Shown: positions 1 to 5,893, counted from the first letter of the stretch. The stretch is 9,499 nucleotides of DNA from CAYFZR01 sp046760505 [NCBI: Candidatus Hydrothermarchaeota archaeon] (GCA_046760505.1 JBHIEG010000048.1:1-9499), one strand, 5' to 3'. Numbers and translations are program-made. Notes: a model not told the origin generated them from the sequence alone.

Positions 1-55
1 TGATAACTACCTAATCGCCCTAGACCAGTACTCCGGGAAGCAGATATGGAAAATA
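1..55 (+). repeat. 55-bp exact direct repeat, copy 1 (beta-propeller blade)
   Basis: Bases 1-55 are identical to 421-475, an offset of 420 bp (140 codons, four blades). The copies diverge immediately after the shared aaaata. The left border cannot be seen because the window starts inside or at the edge of this copy. Confidence 0.95.
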
Positions 56-484
56 GGCATTGCTCCTTCTTATCTGAAGTACTCAAACAATCTTCTCTAC
101 GCATACACCGGAGATAAACTCATAGTTATCGATAAGAAGGGAAATATCAAGTGGAAGATTGACGCAAGCTCTGAACCATTGTTTTCATCAGGAACCATAT
201 ATTTAAGGTCCAATGAAGGAATTTCAGCCATAAATCAGTACACAGGAAATAAAAAATGGATTTTTCAAGATAGCGGGAACCCTTTACTAGTATCAAACCA
301 CGTAGTCTATATCTTATCAGACAACACCCTGAATGCCTTAAGCGAGGATGGAAAACTTCTCTGGAAAATCAGAGCGGAAAAAATACTTGAAAGAGCAAAT
401 GGAGTCTTGTATGTTCTCTCTGATAACTACCTAATCGCCCTAGACCAGTACTCCGGGAAGCAGATATGGAAAATAATCGTTTAG
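2..484 (+). CDS. PQQ-type beta-propeller repeat protein, C-terminal part (5' end outside window)
   Basis: The frame is open from base 2 to the TAG at 482-484, so only the C-terminal 160 residues are visible. They contain five successive PQQ-like blade units of 34-37 residues. Each unit has the family signature of a hydrophobic strand, a turn, and an aromatic strand ending in W-K, as in LIALDQYSGKQIWKI, KGNIKWKI, YTGNKKWIF and EDGKLLWKI. Such blades build eight-bladed or smaller propellers used as binding scaffolds, often outside the membrane. No catalytic PQQ-dehydrogenase residues can be assessed here. The TTG at 179 lies inside a blade and is not a credible start. The protein ends two residues after the last blade motif. 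Oddly, the first and last visible blades are identical over 55 bp while the three between have diverged. The family call is safe; the function is unknown. Confidence 0.85.
   Translation, partial: DNYLIALDQYSGKQIWKIGIAPSYLKYSNNLLYAYTGDKLIVIDKKGNIKWKIDASSEPLFSSGTIYLRSNEGISAINQYTGNKKWIFQDSGNPLLVSNHVVYILSDNTLNALSEDGKLLWKIRAEKILERANGVLYVLSDNYLIALDQYSGKQIWKIIV
421..475 (+). repeat. 55-bp exact direct repeat, copy 2 (last propeller blade)
   Basis: This is the second copy of the 55-bp segment at 1-55, in the same reading frame. It encodes the blade strand that ends in WKI just before the stop codon. Other blades of the same gene share protein motifs but not long nucleotide identity with it, so this identity is recent or maintained by recombination. 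Confidence 0.95.
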
Positions 485-492
485 CCTTTTTT
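485..492 (+). terminator. T-run after the beta-propeller gene
   Basis: CC followed by six T directly after the stop codon resembles the oligo-T signals at which archaeal RNA polymerase terminates. It lies in the short gap between two convergent genes. No hairpin precedes it. Confidence 0.35.
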
Positions 493-527
493 ATAAAATG
501 ATCTTCTATCAGAATTATTAGTAAAAA

Positions 528-791
528 TCAGGTCAGGATATCTATCGGCTCATCGAGATCTTCGCAGCACAGCATTCTTAATATATAAGCGCGAAGTTCT
601 TCCATTCTTTGCAAAATGAACTGAACATCTTTGTGATCCCTATCCTTGACCTTTGGACTGCCAATTATATTCAGGATAAAATTATGACATTCCATGAGAT
701 TACTTTCCAGTTCTTGCAATCTGCCCAGAACCTCGATGTACTTTAACCTATACTCCATATTTAACTCATAGCCCATATTTTCCACACCCAT
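528..791 (-). CDS. Small helical protein of unknown function
   Basis: This 87-codon reading frame has no family that I recognise. The product is charged and predicted to be mostly helical (heptad-like stretches around EVLGRLQELESNLMECHNFI and FILQRMEELRAYILRML). It has three cysteines, including an adjacent CC pair near the C terminus, and no signal peptide or membrane segment, so it is probably cytosolic. The start may be M1 at 791, M6 or M12; M1 is kept because a TATA-like ATTATAAG at 829-836 would place transcription start about 15 nt before it. It is convergent with the beta-propeller gene. It lies 172 nt downstream of the winged-helix regulator on the same strand, a gap that argues for its own promoter. 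No long ORF competes on the other strand. Confidence 0.55.
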   Translation of the reverse strand: MGVENMGYELNMEYRLKYIEVLGRLQELESNLMECHNFILNIIGSPKVKDRDHKDVQFILQRMEELRAYILRMLCCEDLDEPIDILT

Positions 792-828
792 TACCGATAA
801 ATGATCATTACCCGACCAATGATTTTTA

Positions 829-836
829 CTTATAAT
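829..836 (-). promoter_or_regulatory. Possible TATA box of the small helical protein
   Basis: On the minus strand the sequence reads ATTATAAG. Initiation about 25 nt downstream would fall near 805-808, giving a leader of about 15 nt to the ATG at 791. A second AT-rich candidate (TTAAATAAT) lies further upstream around 851-860. Confidence 0.3.
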
Positions 837-889
837 CCTTACCTGTAATAATTATTTAACCCTCTCGATTCTGAAATTTTGTTTGATCG

Positions 890-907
890 CTTTCTCTGAT
901 AAGAAAG
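890..907. other. Short stem-loop between the regulator and the small helical gene
   Basis: CTTTCT (890-895) and AGAAAG (902-907) form a perfect 6-bp inverted repeat with a 6-nt loop. It lies 57 nt past the stop of the regulator. It could be a transcript 3' end structure or a protein site; there is no T-run beside it. Confidence 0.3.
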
Positions 908-963
908 GTTTTCGCAAATATGAATATTAATCGAAAAGTTATCTGAGAAGGATTAAAAATGAA

Positions 964-1479
964 TTAAATGTTGCCCTCTTCATCGTTCTTTTCTGTTTCT
1001 TCTCTAACAACTTTTATCCTTATTGGTATCTTGGGATGTTTTATCTCCCCTTCCTTGTCCAAGTATCTGTCCAAGTTAATTAACTCATTTAATTTCTGCT
1101 CAATATTTCCAATAGTTTTTTTCAGAAGCTCGGTTGGAGGAATTGCCTCATAAATATATGGCTTTTTGCCTACTTTTTCTGTTTCTGCCTTTTCCCTTCT
1201 TACAACACCCATATTGTGGAGATCAACCAAAGCCTCTCTCACGCTACTCGGATAGAGGAAAGTGCCCTTTGCAATCTCCTGAGACGTAGCCTTTCCGAAT
1301 TTTCTCAGGTAGAGATATATCTTCGCCTTAGTTTCTGTATTCAAGAAAAATACCAGAAGATCTATAAAGGGCTTATCTATGTTTTCTAACCTATCCTTAA
1401 ATCTCTCTTTACGTTCTTCAAATCTTAAACCTTCTTTTATTTTCTCTTTGTCAACCTCTATCTTAACCTTTCTCTTCAT
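964..1479 (-). CDS. Winged helix-turn-helix transcriptional regulator
   Basis: The product is 171 residues. A basic, charged N terminus (1-35) precedes a winged-helix domain at about 40-112. Within it, TSQEIAKGTFLYPSSVREAL (65-84) gives the helix-turn-helix, VDLHNMGVVRRE gives the third helix into the wing, and GKKPYIYEAIPP the wing strand. A probable helical dimerisation segment (116-140) and an acidic tail follow. This is the architecture of archaeal TrmB/ArsR/MarR-like regulators; the effector is unknown and no Cys metal site is present. The ATG at 1479 is chosen over the upstream TTG at 1515 because the predicted transcript begins near 1496-1509. The gene is divergent from two small membrane proteins, and the shared intergenic region holds two TGTCC-N9-GGACA dyads, one inside its own leader. 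Autorepression and control of the divergent genes is the likely role (inference). Confidence 0.8.
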   Translation of the reverse strand: MKRKVKIEVDKEKIKEGLRFEERKERFKDRLENIDKPFIDLLVFFLNTETKAKIYLYLRKFGKATSQEIAKGTFLYPSSVREALVDLHNMGVVRREKAETEKVGKKPYIYEAIPPTELLKKTIGNIEQKLNELINLDRYLDKEGEIKHPKIPIRIKVVREETEKNDEEGNI

Positions 1480-1494
1480 ATTTATCCCATATAA

Positions 1495-1515
1495 TTGTCC
1501 TTTCTCACGGGACAA
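1495..1515. promoter_or_regulatory. Operator-like dyad 1 (TTGTCC-N9-GGACAA)
   Basis: This is a perfect 6-bp inverted repeat with a 9-nt spacer, overlapping the predicted transcription start of the winged-helix regulator. Its centre (1505) is 53 bp, close to five helical turns, from the centre of the second copy, so both would face the same side of the DNA. Confidence 0.7.
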
Positions 1516-1529
1516 AATATTTATACTTC

Positions 1530-1538
1530 CTTATAAAC
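1530..1538. promoter_or_regulatory. Shared, near-symmetric TATA element of the divergent promoters
   Basis: The element reads TTATAAA on the plus strand and TTTATAAG on the minus strand, so one TATA element could serve both directions. It sits between the two dyads, about 29 and 24 bp from their centres. A second minus-strand candidate, TATAAATA at 1518-1525, could serve the regulator with initiation near 1496. Confidence 0.5.
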
Positions 1539-1548
1539 CTTTCTATTA

Positions 1549-1567
1549 TGTCCTACTTAAAAGGACA
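1549..1567. promoter_or_regulatory. Operator-like dyad 2 (TGTCC-N9-GGACA)
   Basis: The dyad has the same half-sites and the same 9-nt spacer as the one at 1495-1515. Its centre (1558) is about 24 bp from the shared TATA element, where initiation of the plus-strand transcript is expected. Binding here would block the small membrane protein genes. Confidence 0.7.
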
Positions 1568-1573
1568 AATTTG

Positions 1574-1762
1574 GTGGTAAAAATAAGAAGCAACCTCAAG
1601 ATAAGAATTATCCTATTCCTTATATCAATTCTGATAGCAGCCTTGCTCATAGAGTTAAAGGTATTTAAGTTGATACTCTATGTAATATTGGTTTATGTTA
1701 TATTCATATGGCTTAGCCGCCAAATCTTTAAGTATAAAAGTAAAACTGGTTTTTTATTTTAG
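1574..1762 (+). CDS. Small protein with two membrane segments
   Basis: The 62-residue product is almost entirely two hydrophobic segments. The first is about 10-28 (IRIILFLISILIAALLIEL) and the second about 33-52 (LILYVILVYVIFIWLS), joined by a very short turn. There is a basic N terminus and a basic C-terminal tail (RQIFKYKSKTG). This predicts an integral membrane hairpin. The GTG at 1574 is preferred as start because it follows the predicted transcription start near 1559; the adjacent TTG at 1571 is equally possible, and neither has a strong ribosome-binding site. The frame stays open upstream, but that part is only the antisense of the regulator gene. It probably forms an operon with the gene 28 nt downstream and is controlled by dyad 2. 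No family recognised. Confidence 0.6.
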   Translation: MVKIRSNLKIRIILFLISILIAALLIELKVFKLILYVILVYVIFIWLSRQIFKYKSKTGFLF

Positions 1763-1790
1763 AAAATTATATTCCAGTTGGTGAATCGTT

Positions 1791-2006
1791 ATGGAAGACA
1801 GACTCCTGAAATTTAAGATGGATAAATTAGAAAACCTACTAAAACAAATGGATAAAAGATTAAACAACATAGAAGTTAAAATAAATGAAATGGAAAGGAA
1901 AAACTCAAAAAAATGGGAAACAAGATTCTTGTTCTTTGTCTTGATTTCCATAATGCTCGTCTGGAGCTGGCTGTTGCTCAGTTATGTTGTTCCAATAAGG
2001 ATTTGA
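1791..2006 (+). CDS. Small coiled-coil protein with a C-terminal membrane anchor
   Basis: The 71-residue product starts with a charged helical region (1-42) with heptad leucines/isoleucines (LLKFKMDKLENLLKQMDKRL and the following IEVKINEME), predicting a coiled coil. One hydrophobic segment follows (about 46-67, FLFFVLISIMLVWSWLLLSYVV) and a three-residue tail. This is a tail-anchored topology with the coiled coil probably cytosolic. The ATG at 1791 is supported by GGTGA at 1780-1784, six nt upstream and complementary to the archaeal 16S rRNA end. It lies 28 nt after the two-segment membrane protein and is likely co-transcribed with it. A partner role between the two is inferred from context only. 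It converges on the glycerol-3-phosphate dehydrogenase gene, with 27 nt between the stops. Confidence 0.65.
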   Translation: MEDRLLKFKMDKLENLLKQMDKRLNNIEVKINEMERKNSKKWETRFLFFVLISIMLVWSWLLLSYVVPIRI

Positions 2007-2033
2007 AGCAAATAGATCGTAAACAAATGTAAA

Positions 2034-3074
2034 TTACCGAAGACTATCTTCGATATGCTCTGCTTCTCTGCTCATTAAATATTCCATTGATTCCTGAGGG
2101 TTCTTATCCCTATGAATCATTTCATAAATCTCATTGAATATCGGAGTCTCTACATCTATATTTTCACACAGTACAGGAATGGCCTTCGTAGTGTAGTATC
2201 CTTCCACCAGCCTGTGTTCTGTTTCCATTTTCTCCAAGGCTTCTTTTGGAGTAAATCCTTTTCCTATCAATCTGCCGAATTCTCTATTTCTAGATTTACC
2301 CGTGCAGCTCATCCATAAATCATTTCCCCAGCACTGACTCTCCATTGAGAATGTATGGGGTTTTGCTCCGAGAGAAACTGCGATATCTTTTGCTTCTTTT
2401 GCGGCTCTTGAAATCATATGGGTTTCGCTTCCATACGGCAAACCTAGGCCATATATTATTCCAGCAAGAATGGCTATAACATTCTTGAATGCTCCTGCGT
2501 ATTCAACACCGATTAAATCGGTGTTTCCGTAAATACGCAAGGCGTTGCTATGAAAAATTTCTTGCAATTTTTTGAGAGTGGAGGGGTTTTCGCATGCAAT
2601 ATCTGCCCCCAAAGGTGCACCATCAACTAAATCTCGGGCAAATGTTCCACCGGATATTTTAGCAATTTCATAATTTATTGAAGCAGTGGCCATTTCTTCT
2701 TTGATTACTTCTGAGAATATTTTGGCTGATTCAATTTCCAGTGCTTTTGCGGTATTCAAAATCACTACCTCTTCTTCAAGATATCCCCTTATTTCTCTTA
2801 AAACTTCTCTAATTGCCGGAGAAGGAATTGCCAAAATAACAATCTCTGCATTTTTCAGCAAATCTCCTTTATCGTTTGTCAAAGAAATATTTGGAGGTAG
2901 TTTTTTATCCCTAAAATGATACAGGTGCTTCCTGTATCTTTTTAAATGGTCTATTAACTTCTCGTTTGAATCATAGGCCTTTATTTCAACATTTTTGCTC
3001 TTCAAATATTTTTTACCTAGGTAACGGGAAAGAGCAAATCCGAACATTCCAGTACCTACGATTGCTATTTTCAT
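2034..3074 (-). CDS. gpsA: NAD(P)-dependent glycerol-3-phosphate dehydrogenase
   Basis: This enzyme interconverts dihydroxyacetone phosphate and sn-glycerol 3-phosphate in the cytosol. The product is 346 residues, normal for the family. The Rossmann motif is GTGMFG (7-12), with Asp35 after the second strand, which hints at NAD preference. Family motifs follow: NTAKALE (107-113), SGGTFARDL (141-149) in place of the bacterial SGPSFAKE, EYAGAFKNVIAILAG (191-205) with the presumed catalytic Lys198, and SCTGKSRNREFG (256-267), the SRNR phosphate-binding loop. The ATG at 3074 is right because the glycine motif follows at once; an in-frame extension to 3185 only overlaps the neighbouring gene. The upstream gene ends one nt before this start, so translation is probably coupled. 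Archaeal lipids use the other enantiomer, glycerol 1-phosphate, so this product most likely serves catabolism or a soluble or head-group phosphodiester, as the neighbours suggest. Confidence 0.88.
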   Translation of the reverse strand: MKIAIVGTGMFGFALSRYLGKKYLKSKNVEIKAYDSNEKLIDHLKRYRKHLYHFRDKKLPPNISLTNDKGDLLKNAEIVILAIPSPAIREVLREIRGYLEEEVVILNTAKALEIESAKIFSEVIKEEMATASINYEIAKISGGTFARDLVDGAPLGADIACENPSTLKKLQEIFHSNALRIYGNTDLIGVEYAGAFKNVIAILAGIIYGLGLPYGSETHMISRAAKEAKDIAVSLGAKPHTFSMESQCWGNDLWMSCTGKSRNREFGRLIGKGFTPKEALEKMETEHRLVEGYYTTKAIPVLCENIDVETPIFNEIYEMIHRDKNPQESMEYLMSREAEHIEDSLR

Positions 3075-3075
3075 T

Positions 3076-3780
3076 TTATCTACCGAAAAGTTCCAGAGCT
3101 TTTTCAATATCCTCGGGAGTATCAGCCTCCACCCATTTAAGTCCGTGGACATCTTCGCAGTACATTTTAATTTCTTTGAGCACATTGTTCAAAGCGTATT
3201 CAAACCACTTCCTCTTCAGTTCTTTTTCGATGCATTTTTCTATCTCATCAAATAATACCTCGCTTCCTTTAGATGAGAGTTTAAAAATTCCTATGGTGGA
3301 GCCATCACTGCTTTCCCTCGATGCATCTTTTGGTAAAATTTCAACTACTCTCCCATCTCTTTCTCTAATTTTTAGCTCCTCTAAATCGTAATACTTGCTA
3401 TCCACGGGTGCAATATCTCCTTCTTTTGAGACGAGTTTTTCAATTATGGCCTCTTCAAAAATTACATCCCCGTTTAGTAAAATGAACTCCTCCCCTTTCA
3501 GATGGTTACTTACTAAATAGAGGGAATATATGTTATCTGTGACTTCGTATTCTTCGTTCATTATTAGCTCTACACCATCGATGTCTCCTATTTTTTCTCT
3601 TACCCTGTCCGCTTTGTATCCGATAACTACGTATATGTCTTCTACAGAATTTTTTCTCAGGATTTCAATTTGTCTTTCTATAATCGTCTTTTCTCCCACC
3701 CTTATTAGACACTTTGGTCTATCTTTTGTAAGTTCGGGCATTCTTGTTCCTCTGCCAGCAGCAAGTATAACCGCTTTCAT
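3076..3780 (-). CDS. Nucleotidyltransferase of the sugar/polyol-phosphate type (NTP_transferase fold)
   Basis: The 234-residue product has an intact active site. MKAVILAAGRGTRM (1-14) is the nucleotide-binding loop, RPKCL (21-25) carries the conserved Lys23, LLNGDVIF (101-108) carries metal-binding Asp105, and WVEADTPED (216-224) carries the second Asp, Asp220. The segment DNIYSLYLV (82-90) and the short length resemble the phosphocholine cytidylyltransferase (LicC) and inositol-1-phosphate cytidylyltransferase branch more than the long glucose-1-phosphate enzymes. It should therefore join a nucleotide, perhaps CMP, to a phosphorylated alcohol in the cytosol. The start is fixed by the N-terminal motif. 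It lies 17 nt after the CDP-alcohol phosphotransferase gene and 1 nt before gpsA, suggesting it makes the CDP-alcohol used by the former. Substrate candidates are glycerol 3-phosphate or inositol 1-phosphate; the sequence alone does not decide. Confidence 0.8.
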   Translation of the reverse strand: MKAVILAAGRGTRMPELTKDRPKCLIRVGEKTIIERQIEILRKNSVEDIYVVIGYKADRVREKIGDIDGVELIMNEEYEVTDNIYSLYLVSNHLKGEEFILLNGDVIFEEAIIEKLVSKEGDIAPVDSKYYDLEELKIRERDGRVVEILPKDASRESSDGSTIGIFKLSSKGSEVLFDEIEKCIEKELKRKWFEYALNNVLKEIKMYCEDVHGLKWVEADTPEDIEKALELFGR

Positions 3781-3797
3781 ACGCTAAAACTAGAGAA

Positions 3798-5039
3798 TTA
3801 TTTATCTTCTTTAATTTTTTGTTCATCGAAGAATCTATAAAGCACCGATATGACGGATATGTTTATAAAAACACCCATGAAAAGCATTGTATAAATCAGA
3901 AATTCTTGGCTGAAATGAGCCAAAATTCCCCCTATCATTATCATGAATAGCCTCATATCCCTGCCGAATATCATGCTTCTTAATCCGGTCAGGTGAAACA
4001 CATAACTTGGAAAAATACATGCAGATATCGCTAAGAAGAAGGCAACTATACTCAATTTGGTAAATCCGTATGCAAATACCATGCCTAGGACGATTGAAAA
4101 ATCCACATATCTATCTGTGATAGAGTCAAATACTGCTCCAAATTTTGATTTCATATTTTTTACTCTTGCAATTTCCCCATCCGAGCAATCAATGATTGAG
4201 CAGGTTTGAGCCATTATTCCAGCAAGGAAGAAATTTCTCGTAAAGAACAATGCGGAGGAAAACAGGCCAATCATAAAAGAAATTAGGGTTACCAAATTTG
4301 GAGTAATAAACTCGTATCTTACAAGTATCCTTGTAATCTTCGTCGAAATCTTTCTGTTTATAATTCTATTTATGATACCATCTGTTTTTCTTATTAAACC
4401 CTTCTCTATAGATTTTTCTGCTTTTCCTAAATCCTCTCTTCCGTCAATCTCAATCCAGAAATCATCGATCAGTTCGTATTCTACTTTTCCATTTTTTGCA
4501 AGTTCAAGGATTATATCCGAGAGGCTTTTATCTCTGTTCCTGAACTTTTCTGCATAATCAAGAACCTCTTTTTTGCAGTACAAAAAACCTGTATCGAAGT
4601 ATTCATACTCTTCAAGCTCTTTTCCTATATCAACAATTTTTTTCCCTTTAACCTTAACCTTTGTTGCTTCATTAACATTTTTGCTCTGAAGGCTTACAAG
4701 AACAGTGGTTAGTTCTTTTCTATCGATTTCAAAAAATTTCTCTCCATAGAAATTGTTTGCATTCAATAAAATGAAATCATCGGTTACGAAATCCTTTGTT
4801 AAATATAAACCCCAAACATTTCCTTTTTCTGGCTTAGAATTATAAACTATCTTAACATGCGGAAATTTTCCTTTTATAAATTCTCCAACTTTTTCATCAT
4901 GATATACCAAGATAATTTCGTGTCCTTTCAATTTCCTTACAGAATGTTCTATTACTGGCATGCCAAACAGAAAATCGAGTAAGTTTGACTCCTTAGAATC
5001 TCTCCTTTTAAATTCTGTTGCTATTATAACCGCCTTCAT
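3798..5039 (-). CDS. CDP-alcohol phosphotransferase with a degenerate N-terminal nucleotidyltransferase domain
   Basis: The 413-residue product has two parts. Residues 1-210 align with the inositol-1-phosphate cytidylyltransferase type (NEATKVKVKGKKIVDIGKEL at 123-142, FDTGF at 148-152, WIEIDGREDL at 195-204). However, the glycine-rich loop is replaced by ATEFKRR (7-13) and the metal-site Gly-Asp is replaced in LLNANNF (91-97), so this domain is probably inactive. Residues 240-405 form about six membrane helices with an intact signature D284xxDGxxAR(x)8G301xxxD305xxxD309, the metal and CDP-alcohol site. It should transfer a phospho-alcohol group from CDP-alcohol to a second alcohol, at the membrane. 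The layout matches the IPCT-DIPPS fusion of di-myo-inositol-phosphate synthesis and related Archaeoglobus proteins. The start at 5039 (MKAVII) is chosen by alignment; ATG 5048 is also possible. The intact nucleotidyltransferase gene directly downstream may compensate. Confidence 0.85.
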   Translation of the reverse strand: MKAVIIATEFKRRDSKESNLLDFLFGMPVIEHSVRKLKGHEIILVYHDEKVGEFIKGKFPHVKIVYNSKPEKGNVWGLYLTKDFVTDDFILLNANNFYGEKFFEIDRKELTTVLVSLQSKNVNEATKVKVKGKKIVDIGKELEEYEYFDTGFLYCKKEVLDYAEKFRNRDKSLSDIILELAKNGKVEYELIDDFWIEIDGREDLGKAEKSIEKGLIRKTDGIINRIINRKISTKITRILVRYEFITPNLVTLISFMIGLFSSALFFTRNFFLAGIMAQTCSIIDCSDGEIARVKNMKSKFGAVFDSITDRYVDFSIVLGMVFAYGFTKLSIVAFFLAISACIFPSYVFHLTGLRSMIFGRDMRLFMIMIGGILAHFSQEFLIYTMLFMGVFINISVISVLYRFFDEQKIKEDK

Positions 5040-5086
5040 TATACTCATGTGCAGTTGTCCGGGCGTTTGTTTTTTTATTAAAAACA

Positions 5087-5614
5087 TTATCCTTTTGGAT
5101 ATTTCAGCGCCTTGATTATCTCTCTGCAAAAATCTGGCAGATCACTTGGTGTGCGAGATGTGATGAGGTTGCCATCAACCACTACTGATTCGTCCAGATA
5201 TTCGGCTCCCGCATTTATGACATCGTCTTTTATCGCTATCACGCATGTTGCCTTTTTTCCCTTTAAAATTCCAGCGGATATTAAAACAGAAGGTCCATGA
5301 CATATAGCCGCGATCACTTTCCCCAGATCATTCATTTCTCTAACGAAATTGACAAGTTCAGGATATCTTCTCATGCGGTCTGGTGCCCAGCCTCCTGGGA
5401 TAACAACGGCATCAAAATCATTTGGCTTGAAATCTTTTATTTCTCCATCAACGGTTGCTGGATATCCGTGCTTGCTGTAATAAATCTCTTCACCTACCCC
5501 AGCTACCGTAACCTTCGCCCCGGCCTCAATGAGTCTTAATTTGGGATACCAGAGTTCTAGGTCTTCATATTCATTTTCTACCAGCAATATAACCTTTTTG
5601 CCTTTAAGCTCCAT
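5087..5614 (-). CDS. DJ-1/PfpI family protein (intracellular protease / deglycase-like)
   Basis: The 175-residue product is a single class-I glutamine-amidotransferase-like domain of the size of archaeal PfpI. Seen motifs are the N-terminal strand with acid (ENEYEDLELWYP, 14-25), VVIPGGWAPDRMRR (70-83), the nucleophile elbow AAICHGP (102-108; Cys105, His106), KKATCVIAIKDDVINAGAEY (120-139) and VVVDGNLITSRTPSDLP (144-160). Pyrococcus PfpI, as I remember it, has a glutamate from the neighbouring subunit in APER; here the aligned residue is aspartate (APDR, Asp79). Family members are described as ATP-independent peptidases or as enzymes removing methylglyoxal adducts, in the cytosol. The ATG at 5614 is preferred over TTG 5626, because a TATA box at 5646-5654 puts initiation near 5625. 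It heads the phosphodiester operon, 47 nt before the CDP-alcohol phosphotransferase. Confidence 0.85.
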   Translation of the reverse strand: MELKGKKVILLVENEYEDLELWYPKLRLIEAGAKVTVAGVGEEIYYSKHGYPATVDGEIKDFKPNDFDAVVIPGGWAPDRMRRYPELVNFVREMNDLGKVIAAICHGPSVLISAGILKGKKATCVIAIKDDVINAGAEYLDESVVVDGNLITSRTPSDLPDFCREIIKALKYPKG

Positions 5615-5645
5615 TTGATTTCCCAAGAGTCTTTAGAATTATCAC

Positions 5646-5654
5646 TATAAATAT
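5646..5654 (-). promoter_or_regulatory. TATA box of the PfpI/phosphodiester operon
   Basis: The minus strand reads ATATTTATA, preceded by A-rich sequence. Initiation about 25 nt downstream falls near 5625, giving a leader of roughly ten nt before the ATG at 5614. This is the only convincing promoter seen for the four-gene minus-strand operon. Confidence 0.5.
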
Positions 5655-5893
5655 TTTGCACAATCAACCAGTCTGCTTTACCTTCCTATCTCGAGGTGCA
5701 ATCCCTTAAATGAATGGACCTCAAGAAGTCTTCCTTTCGCTAAGTTCTGCATGAAAATCATTGTTAGTTACCAAAAATAGCACAAGTCGGGATAATCATC
5801 AAAAAACTGATTATGTAGAGAGAGCAATCAGAAAAATTAACACCAATGGAAATTTATTTTAATTCTATCATATCTATAATTTCGGCAGAATTC
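5655..5893. other. Intergenic region without a recognisable gene
   Basis: No ORF with a credible start or codon pattern was found on either strand. Two weak, mutually exclusive 6-bp inverted repeats exist: ATAATC 5792-5797 with GATTAT 5809-5814, and CTGATT 5807-5812 with AATCAG 5826-5831. The AT-rich part next to 5894 may hold the 3' end of the DUF371 transcript. Confidence 0.5.

Noticed and set aside
968-1153. Plus-strand ORF opposite the winged-helix gene
   Set aside because: Ser/Phe-rich translation typical of the antisense of a Lys/Glu-rich gene; no ribosome-binding site.
1754-1951. Minus-strand ORF opposite the coiled-coil membrane protein
   Set aside because: The plus-strand gene has a ribosome-binding site, coiled coil and anchor; the opposite frame has none of these.
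3075-3185. In-frame N-terminal extension of glycerol-3-phosphate dehydrogenase
   Set aside because: It overlaps the nucleotidyltransferase gene, and the Rossmann motif starts right at the ATG at 3074.
2966-3391. Plus-strand ORF opposite gpsA and the nucleotidyltransferase
   Set aside because: Antisense shadow with Ser/Phe-rich composition, crossing a real gene boundary.
5040-5129. In-frame N-terminal extension of the CDP-alcohol phosphotransferase
   Set aside because: It overlaps the PfpI gene and adds residues before the family's normal MKAVII start.
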